From Undaria pinnatifida (taxonomy: Eukaryota; Sar; Phaeophyceae; Laminariales; Alariaceae), in contig JABAKD010000020.1 in assembly GCA_012845835.1 (NCBI GenBank), positions 15,660,306 through 15,724,305 of the forward strand: 64,000 bases of DNA, written 5' to 3'. Positions 1 to 10,590 of this stretch are shown here, in pieces. Within the stretch, counting starts at the first letter, position 1. Each line of letters begins with the position of its first letter. The notes beneath the pieces were generated by a model. It was not told where the DNA came from. It made no database searches and was given only the letters and a program-made list of their open reading frames with translations. Position numbers and translations under genes: made by a program.

Positions 1-1804
1 GTAAAACCAAAATAAGATAATCCGAACACGAGCCAAAAACCTGGACACGCAAGGAGGGAACAAAGGGGAAAAAAATACCCCAGAAAAAGACGAAAAGTGC
101 CATGTACCTACTAGTCGGCCTGGTACCTTGCTACCCTGTCTGCCATCTCCTTCCTGCCTTCGTCCACCGCGGTCTCCCTTCTATTCCTCCTGTTGCCCCC
201 CCTGCCCCCATTCCCTTGGACGGCTTTCCTTCTACTCCTCCTGTTTCCCCCCCTCCCCCCTTTGTGTTCTTCTCATTAAACCAAAATACCTTGTAAAAGA
301 GAGAAACAACGAAAGAAACCGAGACAAAATAAATAAATAAATAAAAAGGGGAGCCAAAGCTCGGGAGATAGAAACATACCCCGAGCATGAGCCAAAATGG
401 ACATGCAAGGGGGAAAGAAAGGGAAAAAAAGGGAAAAAATTGAACAATATTACTGGCTCGCGTCACAATAATGTGGATATCATCGATGTTCTCCTGCCGA
501 TCACCGGCGGTTACTGTCTGTAATGTATATAATAATACCAAAGTTGAAGACTACACCGCAAAATACTGATTGATGAGCGAGAGGGCTACGGGTCGGAAGG
601 AGCAATGAACCCGGATTTTTCGGTGGGTTAGGTAACCGCTGACCTTGCAGCCGCTGCGCACCGCCCGCCCCCGCCCGGCTACGGCAAATATATAAAAATG
701 AACCTTCATTCCTGACCAAAGCAACAGATTCATAGTGGGGGTCTTACTATGCACTTCTTGTATACACCACGGGGGACTTTTTTGTTGAAGTGGCTCGGGG
801 TATCACGCGCGATTTACCCCCGTCCCTTGTGGTCTTAGGCTAATAATCCCTCCGCACTTGACAAATCCTGGCATTTCAAAGGAAAATGCAAGGTTGTGTT
901 CAGCAGGGTACGTACAAAACCATATCTGGGATATTTACCCCGGGTACTACCCTACGCAGAAGTTCTGTGTAAGTTCTCTCTGCAAACAACTCGTGAAAGG
1001 TCTGTAGGACACTGATACCAGTAAAATGACTACCAGCAATAAGTTACTCAGTTGGTACATGATCCCTGATACAAACGAAAAGCGCCGAAGGCTGAAGGGA
1101 TCCGTGCGAAAAATGAAGAATGTTAACGTGACGGGTTGTGTGGGCCTGCATGTGTTTTGATTCGCCGACAGACGTTCATGAGCAGATGAAGCGGCGGCCG
1201 CTAATTGTCCATGTACCTGGTATCATTTAGGTCCTTTAGAAATGAAACGGTAACCAGCTGCAAAGCAGGTTTTTGTACAAGTCCAGTTTACAGATTCACT
1301 GAGGAACTTGTTTGTTCTGTCGTTGTTGTATGGCGCAGAACGCAACACAAAAATGAAACACGGACGCGTACACGCGCCGGGAGATGATGTTACGTACACT
1401 CGACGCGAATTCGAAATGGAGAGAAGGCCGTACCGCTGTAGCTGAACCATGGCATGCATGTTTATTTGTGCGGCGGCGTTCGTTATAGGGTGCCGTGTGT
1501 ATCGTGACACGTGTCAGGATTGATGGGAGAGGCGGTAGCGGCAAATCCATTAAACCATGCACCTGAACCATAGACTCCGCTGTTTATCTTCTAAAACTTA
1601 CTCCCTCGCGCTTTCAGCGACACGAGGGAAAGGCCCAGAACGTTTGGTTGTAGTGGGGTTCAAACCCCCGCTATATTTTGTGAAGCGGAGGCGACACGTG
1701 GCGCGTTCAGGTACATACGCTGAGCGTTTCGTAATATACACCTTGTCTGTGTGTACAATGCATTAACAAGGTGACATGTCATACATGAAGCCTCCCCCCT
1801 TTTT

Positions 1805-2166
1805 CTCCCGCGCCGCATCTATGCAGCAGTAGCTCCAATTCATATATAATGTACTATTCAAGCGCCAATTACCTTCTGCCACTCCGCTGCCTTTCGCGCT
1901 GCCCTCACTATCCGCTAGACCAAGCACCACGCGTGAAGAAAGCTTCTAATTCCCTTGTGTAACCTGCGAATGCTGACAACTCTTCCTCCCGCGCCGCATT
2001 TATGCAGCAGTAGCTCCAATTCATATATAATGTACTATTCAAGCGCCAATTACCTCCTGTCACTCCGCTGCCTTTCGCGCTGCCCTCACTATCCGCTAGA
2101 CCAAGCACCACGCGTAAAGAAAGCTTCTAATTCCCTCGTGTAACCTGCGAATGCTGACAAATCTCC
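1805..2166. repeat. 181-bp direct tandem duplication
   Basis: The block beginning ctcccgcgccgcat at 1805 is repeated almost unchanged from 1986, giving two adjacent copies with a 181-bp period. Differences are a handful of single bases (for example ccttctgcc versus cctcctgtc). High identity suggests a fairly recent duplication. No coding capacity is apparent. Confidence 0.9.
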
Positions 2167-2339
2167 CTCTCTTCAAACAATATCCCCCCGCCCTCCCCTC
2201 GCCTCACCGTACATACAGGAAATACATGATACACTGGTGCATTCCAGAGCGTCATATGTTTTCCTGCTCGGAAACGGTTTCATAAATTCCGTGCATAGAA
2301 TGGTTCGTAGCGTGGCCCTGTTGACGCTGGGGTACAAGT

Positions 2340-2475
2340 TGCGTAGTTGTAAGGGGAGTCGCCTATAGCCTTAATGGGGACAAACACCAATTAATACGCG
2401 CGATCGGAGCATCACAGACAGCAGGCAAAGACGAGATTCGACGAAATCTGCGATCCCACAACTGCGGTTACAAAA
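2340..2475 (-). repeat. Dispersed repeat family A, terminal fragment
   Basis: The stretch from tagttgtaaggggagtcgcc to about 2475 matches, in the same orientation, the end of the family A copy at about 61595-61735. The best conserved part is the block around cgcgcgatcggagcatcaca. It is only the terminal ~130 bp of the repeat and is diverged. Confidence 0.6.
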
Positions 2476-2987
2476 ATAGAACTGAAGTGTATTTTAGCTT
2501 TTAATAAGACGAACATCCAGGAACAGAGGATATCGAGAAACCCAACGGTCCGCGAAGCGCCCACATATTCACACGAAAGTGCAAGTCGAAGTGGATTGTT
2601 GTTTTTGCCAAGACGTGCTTCGTAAAGATATCTCTTCACGATATTATAGCCGTTTTTAAATGCCCTCATGCACTTCGTATGGCTAATACATGCATATTTT
2701 CGGGTGTCTCATCCCAGACTAATGTGTTTTATAAAGCGTAGAAATATTTTGAACGCTAAGCCTGAAGTGCGAGGACGATGTAGACTGCGTCTGTATTTTC
2801 AAAGGCAAGGTTTTCACCAGACGCACGGACAAGGCCAAAATAATACAAATGAAAACCCAACAACTACGAATAGCTGGGACGCTACTCAAGAGATACACCT
2901 GTATGTGGTCAGCAATGAATACTTGCGCGCTGATTGCCTTCTCGTCCCCCGTGTTGCGGCGTACCTCGTCGCCTTGCAACCCTGCAG

Positions 2988-5264
2988 GTATTGAAACCAG
3001 CATTGTAATGGTCTCCGACGCCATCTTCCCGGGCTGGTGAGTGTGGCGGGTCACATCCGGCGTTCCTCGTGCTCTTTCCGGCGGGTTCCGCGTTTAAGCA
3101 CTTGTGTATGAAAACTTTGTACATGTGAGGCGAATGTTTTGGGATGGTATGGAGAACCAGACAGGATTTGGAAACCCCCGTGTGTTGGATTTGCAGGTGC
3201 CCGCGTACAAGGCAATGATAGCCCCCAGTGACGGGGTTGTTTGGCCGCCCGAAATTATCGCACCACCTCGCTTTCTCCGTTTAACGATATCCCTCTTGTC
3301 GTGATGCTACACTTAGGTCTCCTTTCTTCGCCATGCACATGGCCCAGGATATCCAAGGTTATCTCGAGGGCCTCGACCAAGTTAACGGTGCGCTTGCCTC
3401 TGGGAGGAAGTCTGATTGCCTAGAAAAGTCTAGTAAAAACGAGGCGTATGCTACAAGCTCCTACTCGGGCGTGTGATCAATACCATCTCCGCTACAGGTT
3501 TTGCCCAGAACGTTTGATCTCGTGCTGTGGGAAGAGCTGTTAGTTTAGCGAAATACGGCAGCAGTAGTGTGTGAAGATTACACTCTTATTTGGCGCACTT
3601 ACTTACAAATCACACTTCAGGCACTCGAAACTTGTAAACAAATTACATGTGAACACGGCATAATAAATCGCATTTTCGAGAATACATTGTGTGTGTGCCG
3701 GGAGTATGTCGGGACGAACTGTTGTCCCTGCATAAATATGCTAACACGATTTTCAGGCCTCCTGATCGCGGCTCAATATTACGGTGGCCTGTTTTCCCCT
3801 CCTCCTCCGTACGCATTGCTGCAGACGCACGTACTGATGTTTGGACATGTACGACATTTTTTTTTTTCCGAGTGACGTGCAAGCCTCTGCCCTCGGCCCA
3901 CCCTCCACTCTTTATAATGAACAGCTATCGACTTCGATGTGCTCGTTGGTGGCCATCTCACCCGGCTGGGAACGAAGGATGACGTCCAGGTCAAGGTCGA
4001 CTTCTTCGCCGACATCCTCGCCGGGTCTGAACTTGGCCATGCAACAGTCGGTCTCTATGACGTCGCGATCGGCATCGGAGTCGACGACCCGACCCATGTG
4101 TACACGGGACACACCTGGTGCGTGCGCTTCATCAAGTCTTTCGTCTTGTTGCTTCTGAAACTGCACCCTTCACCAATTTCAACCGGCTTGTTCCTAAACA
4201 TTGTGGGGGTGTGCCATTCCTAGTGGTTGCTGTGTTGCTGGCCCGGTTCCTTGCGCTGTGCTGCGCTTCATGTGAAAAACAACAAACGACGGTAAAGTTG
4301 ACGTATTGACCCCGTATTGACCCGTGTTGACACTCGTCTCACACCACAAAGTACTGTCTCCAAAGGCATGTATTGTAGGGTATTTCCCGCTCACAGTCTG
4401 GGGATACCCGGCCACCTACCCGATAATTGACTTCCACAGTCAGACATGGTATGCGGGTACCCCGTATAGCCTATACCTGACAATGCACACCATTGATATG
4501 TTTTGTAGTTCCGCCCAGCATCGCATACTCACACGTTCCCTCATGTGCTGTGCACCCCGTGAACACACTTCAGGCTGTTCCTCAACGAGTACCTGGAACG
4601 TATCATGGACGTGTGCTACGACTATGTCGTAGATTCCACGGCTCGAGGACGGGACTGGCTCACTGAGCTCAATGGAGTCGACATCACGCTTCGTTCCCAC
4701 GTACGTCTTCAGCTATTTAAGAAGGAATGAGGTGCATGCCGTGAAGCCGCAACAGGCCCAAGAAGGCGATGGACATCAATGAACACCTACATCATTAATT
4801 AGGACATACAACTTGGCAGATGCAGTTGGCGAAGTGTTTTGCGTATCGTCAACATCGCTGTCATGCAGTATTGAGAGTATTTCGTGAAGTGTTGGTGTGT
4901 ATCTTCATTGCTATGCTCGTTCTGGCATCCCCCTTACAACCGTCCATGCCGCCAAATGCCACCTAGGTAATCAAAAGCACGAAGCTCCCACAACGTCGTA
5001 CGTGTCCGTTGCGGGTGGAACATCCTGCGTTTTCGGGTCGGTTCTTCCAGCTAATGTACCATGGCTATCGAGCTATCGCATCAAGACAACAGTGTCTGCC
5101 TGGAACTGTTCGCGCCGTCGTGTCGTCACCCACACCCCGCATGGTTCGTGGCTAATCCAGCCCCTCCACTACCCTAGTTTGATGAACTGTTTTGTTACCC
5201 CTGCTTTCTGTCGCGTGCTGGTCCTCAGTGCTGGGCGATGGGCAGCTTCGTCCGCCTCGGCTAG
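2988..5264 (+). CDS. Metallo-beta-lactamase-fold hydrolase, 3' part of gene (5 exons)
   Basis: Five exons join in phase: 2988-3036, 3317-3387, 3925-4117, 4574-4700 and 5229-5264 (stop TAG 5262-5264). The joined protein carries, in order, SDAIFPGW, MAQDIQGYLEGLDQV, DVLVGGHLTRLGT, a helix NEYLERIMDVCYDYV, LNGVDITLRSH and a short end CWAMGSFVRLG. From memory of the family, this order (FPGW, then a QD-GY segment, then a GGH-RxGT loop carrying a late metal-ligand-like histidine, then a C-terminal helical pair) resembles the C-terminal half of secreted or periplasmic MBL-fold metallohydrolases. The HxHxDH metal site belongs to the N-terminal half, which I did not find upstream. Introns are about 280-540 bp and the last exon has only 12 codons including the stop. 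Substrate unknown. The gene model is well supported by phase agreement at four junctions; the family call is moderately sure. Confidence 0.68.
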
Positions 5265-8200
5265 ACCGGGGGCATTTTGACCAAGAACCGGATGTTGCTG
5301 CACATTTCGATGTAGCCTCAAGAATGGGCAATATACAGGGGGACGCGGAAGAGACCCCCCCCCCCCCCCTCCGACCATGCATTCGTAGGTTTTTTGTCAT
5401 AAAGCACTGCTGTAGTCCTGTTGTATCAACAGCATTATAATATACCTTGCGTGCGCAGGCTAGGGGAGAACATGTGAACAGGGTAAAAGAGTTACGTAGC
5501 TGCTACGCCACTGTTTCGTCTGGTCTCGTGTTTGTGCCCAAAACGCGCACGCACCCCGTACTTGCGGTGTTTTGAAGATCAACAAATGGCAGTAGATGTA
5601 ATATCGCAGCGTTACGCCGCCTTTTGTTTTTACGCTCTCGGTAAATGTTCAATAAGCACACAGCGAGGAAAAACAGAACAGCTACATTTCACAACCAGTC
5701 GCCATGGGTTTGGCAATTTACTGCATATCCATAATACCGTGTTTGAAATATACAGCAGGCTAGATATTTTTTTTTGGTCTCTGCCTTGGTAGGTACGGCA
5801 TACAGGCCATGTTGTCCGGGCCGTTTCCCCGTGGAGGGGGAGACATTGGACTCCCGTAGTTTCGTGCCGCAAACAGGAGGGTTGCCTAGGTGGGCTTGCG
5901 GTGGTATGAGAATAAAGATGATTTCACAGTACGGTAGGGAAGGAAAATATGGATGAATGTGTGGATGTTCGGCGAAAGCCGACTATTGCGGGATTTGCGC
6001 GAGATGATAGTTCTCGTGACTTTTTTGTTTGCGGCGAGGTTTTGGTTTGACAGTCGACCAAGACACGGGTGCACCGGCAAAAGGATTGTTGGGACCGCCT
6101 CCTTGTGGGAGGAGTGTATTGTAGGCTATCGACGCCCTGTGGTCACGGAAGGGAGTATGTGTGTGGCATTGTTCGGCGAAAGCCGTGGCGGGTACGGCAC
6201 GATGGTTCCTTGTAAGTTTTGCGTGTGCGGCGAGGTATGGTTGTCGAGAAAGATACAGCGCGCAGGCATCAGGAACGGGTGCAGAGACCAGCACGCAGTA
6301 GTAGGGGAAGGGAGGGATGGGCCCTCGGTGATAAGGGAGGGGGGCTATGATCGGCGGGGAGGCCATGGCGAGTACGGTAGAGAAAGAGAAGTCCGCGTGA
6401 GTTTTTCGTGTGCGGAGAGGTATGATAGTCGACAAAGGTGCAGTGCAGCGGCATCAAGATTGAGGGGACGGGCTCCATGTGTGGCCGCGGAGGGATGTTG
6501 CTTGCTCCTTGTAAGGGGGCGAAAGCGACGGGTTTCCTGTGATAACGATATACGTTACAACGCTTGGAGAGGGCCATGGCGGGTACGGCACCAAAACTCT
6601 TCGTGAGTTCTTTGCGTATGCGAGGTGTGGTTGTTTGGAAAGGAACAGCGCGCACGCATCGGAAGGCATTATTATGTGGGCAGGCTCTCCGCGCATTAGG
6701 GGAGGAGGGCGATCTCAGCTCAGCTCCCCGTTTTGGAGAAAGGGTACAATTGGCGTACTGTGGCAAGGATAGGAAATAAGTTTGTGGCAATGTTCAGCTA
6801 TAATAGAGGCGGGCTCGGCACGGTAAAAAAAATAATAATATTGAGGTTTGTGGGTAGACGGGGAAATGGCTGTCAATGACCTAGCGAAATCAGGTCGACA
6901 TCTACTGCCCATGATCTATAACGACGTTTAGAGGGGGCTCGGAATCAGGGCGTTGAAAACAGAGCTCGAAAACTATTAGTTTCTTGTATCTGGTTTGCTT
7001 GCTTTGAGAAACTTTCTGCCTTTCGCCTTAGGTACGAGAAAAGCAGGAAACGATATCCTGGCGAGGTAAGTCTACACTTTTGTATTGTAATCAATGTGCG
7101 CTTAGTCTACGGAGTCCAATTTGGGAGAGGGGTGATGCAGCACGTGCAACCGCGAGAAAAGAGGAACTCAGCAGTACCGCCGCGTTTAGCATGGGGCGAA
7201 GCAGTGTACAGTAGACGGGGGGCCTACATACTAAATGTGCCATGCATTCACGTTCTGACGGGTGCAGCAGTAGTATACGACCACGTCGAGTGGGGGTTGG
7301 CGGAAATTGAACGGTAATGGGTGGTTCTGCTGTGTAGCCTACGCTGCAGCGCGGATATTTTAAGATGATGTAGCCTGATACAGCATGAGGATGGATGGGT
7401 GTATCGTGACCAATGCCACAGGGTTATCAAGGGACATAATCGGGCGGTTTGAACAGGAGGGTGCCGCATCTATGACAGTATCCATGGGTTCGAACGGGTC
7501 AAGCTAGGCGAGACATTGCGGCGTCTAATAAGGAACCCTGGCCACAAAGGACTGTAATACCAACCCAAAATCCGTAGATAGATGCTGCGGTGCCACAGAG
7601 AAAGGCAGCAATCGACCCTTGCTTTACCGTGGGTCCAACTATCTATTCGCTGCCTCTTGCCCCACCTGCACTCCAAGATTGTGGTATTCCAGGTTGTGTG
7701 GTCAAGGTCCACTCTGAATAGCCAAATATTACGTCATGAACTTTCTTGAAAGAGACGAGGTTGAACTCTCGATGCTGATGGGTGTCAAAAGCTGGTAACC
7801 TTCCCTCTGCCTTCCCTCTATCATGAAAACTGTAACCTCCAGCTGGACGGGTAGCCTCGAACTAGCTGAAAGCTGCACCACTCCCCTCTATTGCTGGGCA
7901 CCTGTACTGAAAGGCTGTCGCCTCGGTGGTCTAGTGGTCGACCTCGAGCACTACCAGGTAAAGTAAGTACGGAGGGCTGGAGTCAGGGGGTTCGGTACAC
8001 GGCGGCTTTTGCTTTCCAGAGACACCAACAACCTAAAGCATTTTACACCGTGGGTAACACAATTCAATGCGAGTCGACGAGGGAAGAAAGTGCCGGTATT
8101 TTCTCGCAGTAAGAGGGAAGACGCGTACCGTAGTGGGGTCGGGGGACAGGAATCTGTTACAACGACCCCGGGTTTGAGTTTGGTCTAGCGAGGGAGTACA

Positions 8201-8779
8201 GGGAGAAATATTAATTGCCAAGATAATAGGAGGGATGAGCGAAAGAATGAACCAGCGAGAGTCGCTAAACAGCGCTCAGATGGGTGATGTGTAGGTATTA
8301 TTAGTGCTCAATTGGCAGACCTGCAGGGGGCACTCTGTGTCCTCCCGACCTATAACTTTACAGTGAGATGAGCGTACCTGTAGAGTAAGTATGCAAGCAC
8401 AGCTCTCGAACCGGCATATCTGGTTAGACCACAGACGCCTGACCTGATGGATTAGCACTTTGGTGTCGATCTTGATGTCGGTGGTACCACAGTAGTAGTA
8501 TTGCCGCTGCAGTACACATACTCGCACACCATTATTTGGGAGAGGTAGATATTGAGGGGGGTTCCTAGGGCCAGAGCCATCATGTGGGCATAACTTCTGA
8601 CATAATTGGCTCAAGGGGCCCAAAGCAAACTCATACGTTAAAGTTTGGGCGAAACAGGCAACATTTGGGGCAATAGAGTGAAAAAACAAGAGATTTGTAG
8701 CATAGGGTTGCGTATGCCACCTCTAGTTTAGGCGTTTGTTTGTTAGGTTCACAGCCCGCGTAAGATTCCCGGTCGCCGC
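5265..8779. other. Gene-poor stretch with degenerate tandem repeats
   Basis: Apart from the tandem array at 5965-6830, nothing in this stretch resembles a known gene. Open frames of 60-217 codons occur on both strands over the array and follow its repeat period, so they are best read as by-products of the repeat. Confidence 0.5.
5965..6830. repeat. Degenerate ~190-225 bp tandem array, about 4-5 copies
   Basis: A unit containing ttcggcgaaagccg / ggcgggtacggca, then gtgtgcggcgaggtatgg, then a segment around cagcgcgcaggcatc recurs at about 5970, 6171, 6355, 6563 and 6793. Copies are diverged and of unequal length. Overlapping open frames on both strands (for example 5953-6606 plus and 6269-6790 minus) arise because the unit is GC-rich and lacks stops. 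Confidence 0.7.
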
Positions 8780-9610
8780 TGTAGTGCGTTAGGGGGCCGC
8801 CGCGTGAGGGAACCGCCAGAGCGTTTGTGGGCAGCGGGACCACCGAGAGAGGGGACCGCTAAGAGGTTTTGGGCAGCGCGACCGCCGAGTGAGGGGACCG
8901 CCAAAGGCTTTAAGGCAGCGGGAATAAAATAAACGCGTGAAGAGACAGGACGACAAGAGTTTATTACTTTTGGCATGAAAGTGCAAATTAAAAATTCGCT
9001 GTAAAGTGACACGGAAAAAGGGTTTATAAGAGTTGTTTGTTAGAGCATAGAGTCCGCACGGCATTGTAATGTTGGTGGGATGTATTTATTTAATGTGTAA
9101 TACGGTATAGAAAAGTAGAAAATCTGTACGTTTAGTATAAAGTCGGTCCGGGTACCTTGTGTTTGGAAAGGATGTTCAATTTGGAACGTTTGAAAAGAAG
9201 AAAAAAAAAAATGATAGTTATTCTTTTTAGTACTTGTATAGAATCCGCTGGGATCGTGATTTCGGCGGAATTTAGGCGATCCATGGGTTATTTAGTACAG
9301 AAATAGGAAAAACCTTTACGTTTTAGTATAAACTCGGTCCGGATACCTCGTTTTTCGAACGCGTACTAAACTTATACAGTATACAGTATAGAATAATTGG
9401 AAATCTGTAAGTTTTAGTATAAAGTCAAATCGGTTGTCCCGCTGTCTTAAATTTTGGCGGTCCCCTCACTCGGCGGTCCCGCTACCCAAAACCTCTTAGC
9501 GGTCATGGCCCCGCTAGTCAAAACCTCTTGGCGGTCCCCTCGCTCGACGGTCCCGCTGCCCAAGAACGCTCTGGCGGCTCCCTCACGCGGCGGTCCCCTA
9601 ACGCACTACA
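8780..9610. mobile_element. Foldback/MITE-like element with long inverted arms
   Basis: An arm starting tgtagtgcgttaggggg at 8780 and running to about 8930 returns in reverse complement at about 9436-9610, ending cccctaacgcactaca. Each arm is built from shorter direct repeats around gcggtcccctcactcgg. The core (about 9100-9430) has three diverged copies of a segment around agtataaagtcggtccgg. The four bases ccgc flank both ends (8776-8779 and 9611-9614), a possible short target duplication. No transposase is encoded. Foldback elements and MITEs share this design; the superfamily is not clear. Confidence 0.7.
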
Positions 9611-10025
9611 CCGCGCCAAATACGAAACACGTCAAAATCGTTGATTTTAGCGGTAGAATTTGGCGTAACCTGCTGCATGTTTCGCTACTATGCGCATGCA
9701 TAACGGACAAAAATAGGCAAAAACTGGCGCATGGCTTCCAAACCTGTGGCATAACAGGGAAAAACGACCATAACTTGGTGCCAAAGTTTGCCTATTTGGG
9801 CACGTGCGACCTCGGAAAAAAGGGCACAGAAAAAACAGAAGACATCAAATGGGCCAGGCTAGATTGCTCAGGACCAATCACTTGGTGCAACCGAACACCA
9901 CACACCACATTCATTCTCAAAGCAGTCTGCATGAAGGTCATTGTCCACGCCTTACCTTGAGGTGCGTCGTCAATCTATCTACGGAGGACTTGTAATACAT
10001 GTCACGTCTGTAACATGAAATCGAG
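9611..10025. other. Short spacer between foldback element and Copia element
   Basis: A plus-strand open frame runs out of the foldback arm to 9960, but its codons show no family resemblance, so I do not call a gene. The spacer ends at the Copia target site. Confidence 0.4.
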
Positions 10026-10030
10026 CACCC

Positions 10031-10536
10031 TGTTGGACGTACTCACTCCATTGTCAGATTGCTAACAAGAATCCGTCGAAAAGATGGATCGGAGAATTTT
10101 GGGGGTTTCGTATATGTGTGGGATGGATCTCCACAACGGGATTTTGTGTTGTGGGTTTTTATGTGCACGAATAATATCACTCCATTTTTCGACTCTATAT
10201 TTGCCTCTACCTTGTGTCTTCTCTGTGTCTCTTCTACGGCTACCACGCCAAGGGCTACCACGACCCATCTATATTGCAAGGGCTATCACGCCTTTACCAC
10301 TGCACGGCTACCACGCCTGTGTATTTACATCCCGGCTACCACGCCACAGTTCCGAGTTTCATTTCCGGGTTATCACACCTGAGCTATCACGCTTCACCAC
10401 ACACGTACCGGGTAAATCGGGTTATCACACCCGCCTTAGTTAGTAGTTTGTAGTTTACCGATCACCGGCTATTACGCCACCTTTCTCCTCCACCTACACC
10501 ACCACCGGGGCGCCACACGTACCAACCTACTCCACA
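10031..10536 (+). repeat. 5' LTR of Copia element (506 bp)
   Basis: Starts TGTTGGACG after the target site and ends CTACTCCACA. Relative to the 3' LTR it has 11 extra bases around 10274-10290 (aagggctatcacgcc). It carries about nine degenerate copies of a 12-mer of the form ggctaccacgcc between 10238 and 10480. Confidence 0.93.
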
Positions 10537-10590
10537 CGCTAGCGTCAACGATCTTCAACGAACGAGTGGGTTGTGCGTTGCTAAGCGCCA

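Larger units (their letters stand above)
1..2987. other. Stretch without a recognisable gene
   Basis: No open frame here resembles a known family. The stretch holds a 181-bp tandem duplication (1805-2166) and a fragment of dispersed repeat family A (about 2340-2475). Upstream exons of the hydrolase gene that becomes readable at 2988 are expected in this direction, because its metal-binding N-terminal half is missing, but I could not place them. They may lie here or beyond the window edge. Confidence 0.5.

Noticed and set aside
3912..4166. Acidic 84-codon minus frame
   Set aside because: Antisense of the hydrolase exon 3925-4117, which joins in phase with its neighbours and carries family motifs.
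5953..6790. 217-, 173- and 150-codon frames on opposite strands
   Set aside because: They overlap each other and follow the tandem repeat period; no family resemblance.
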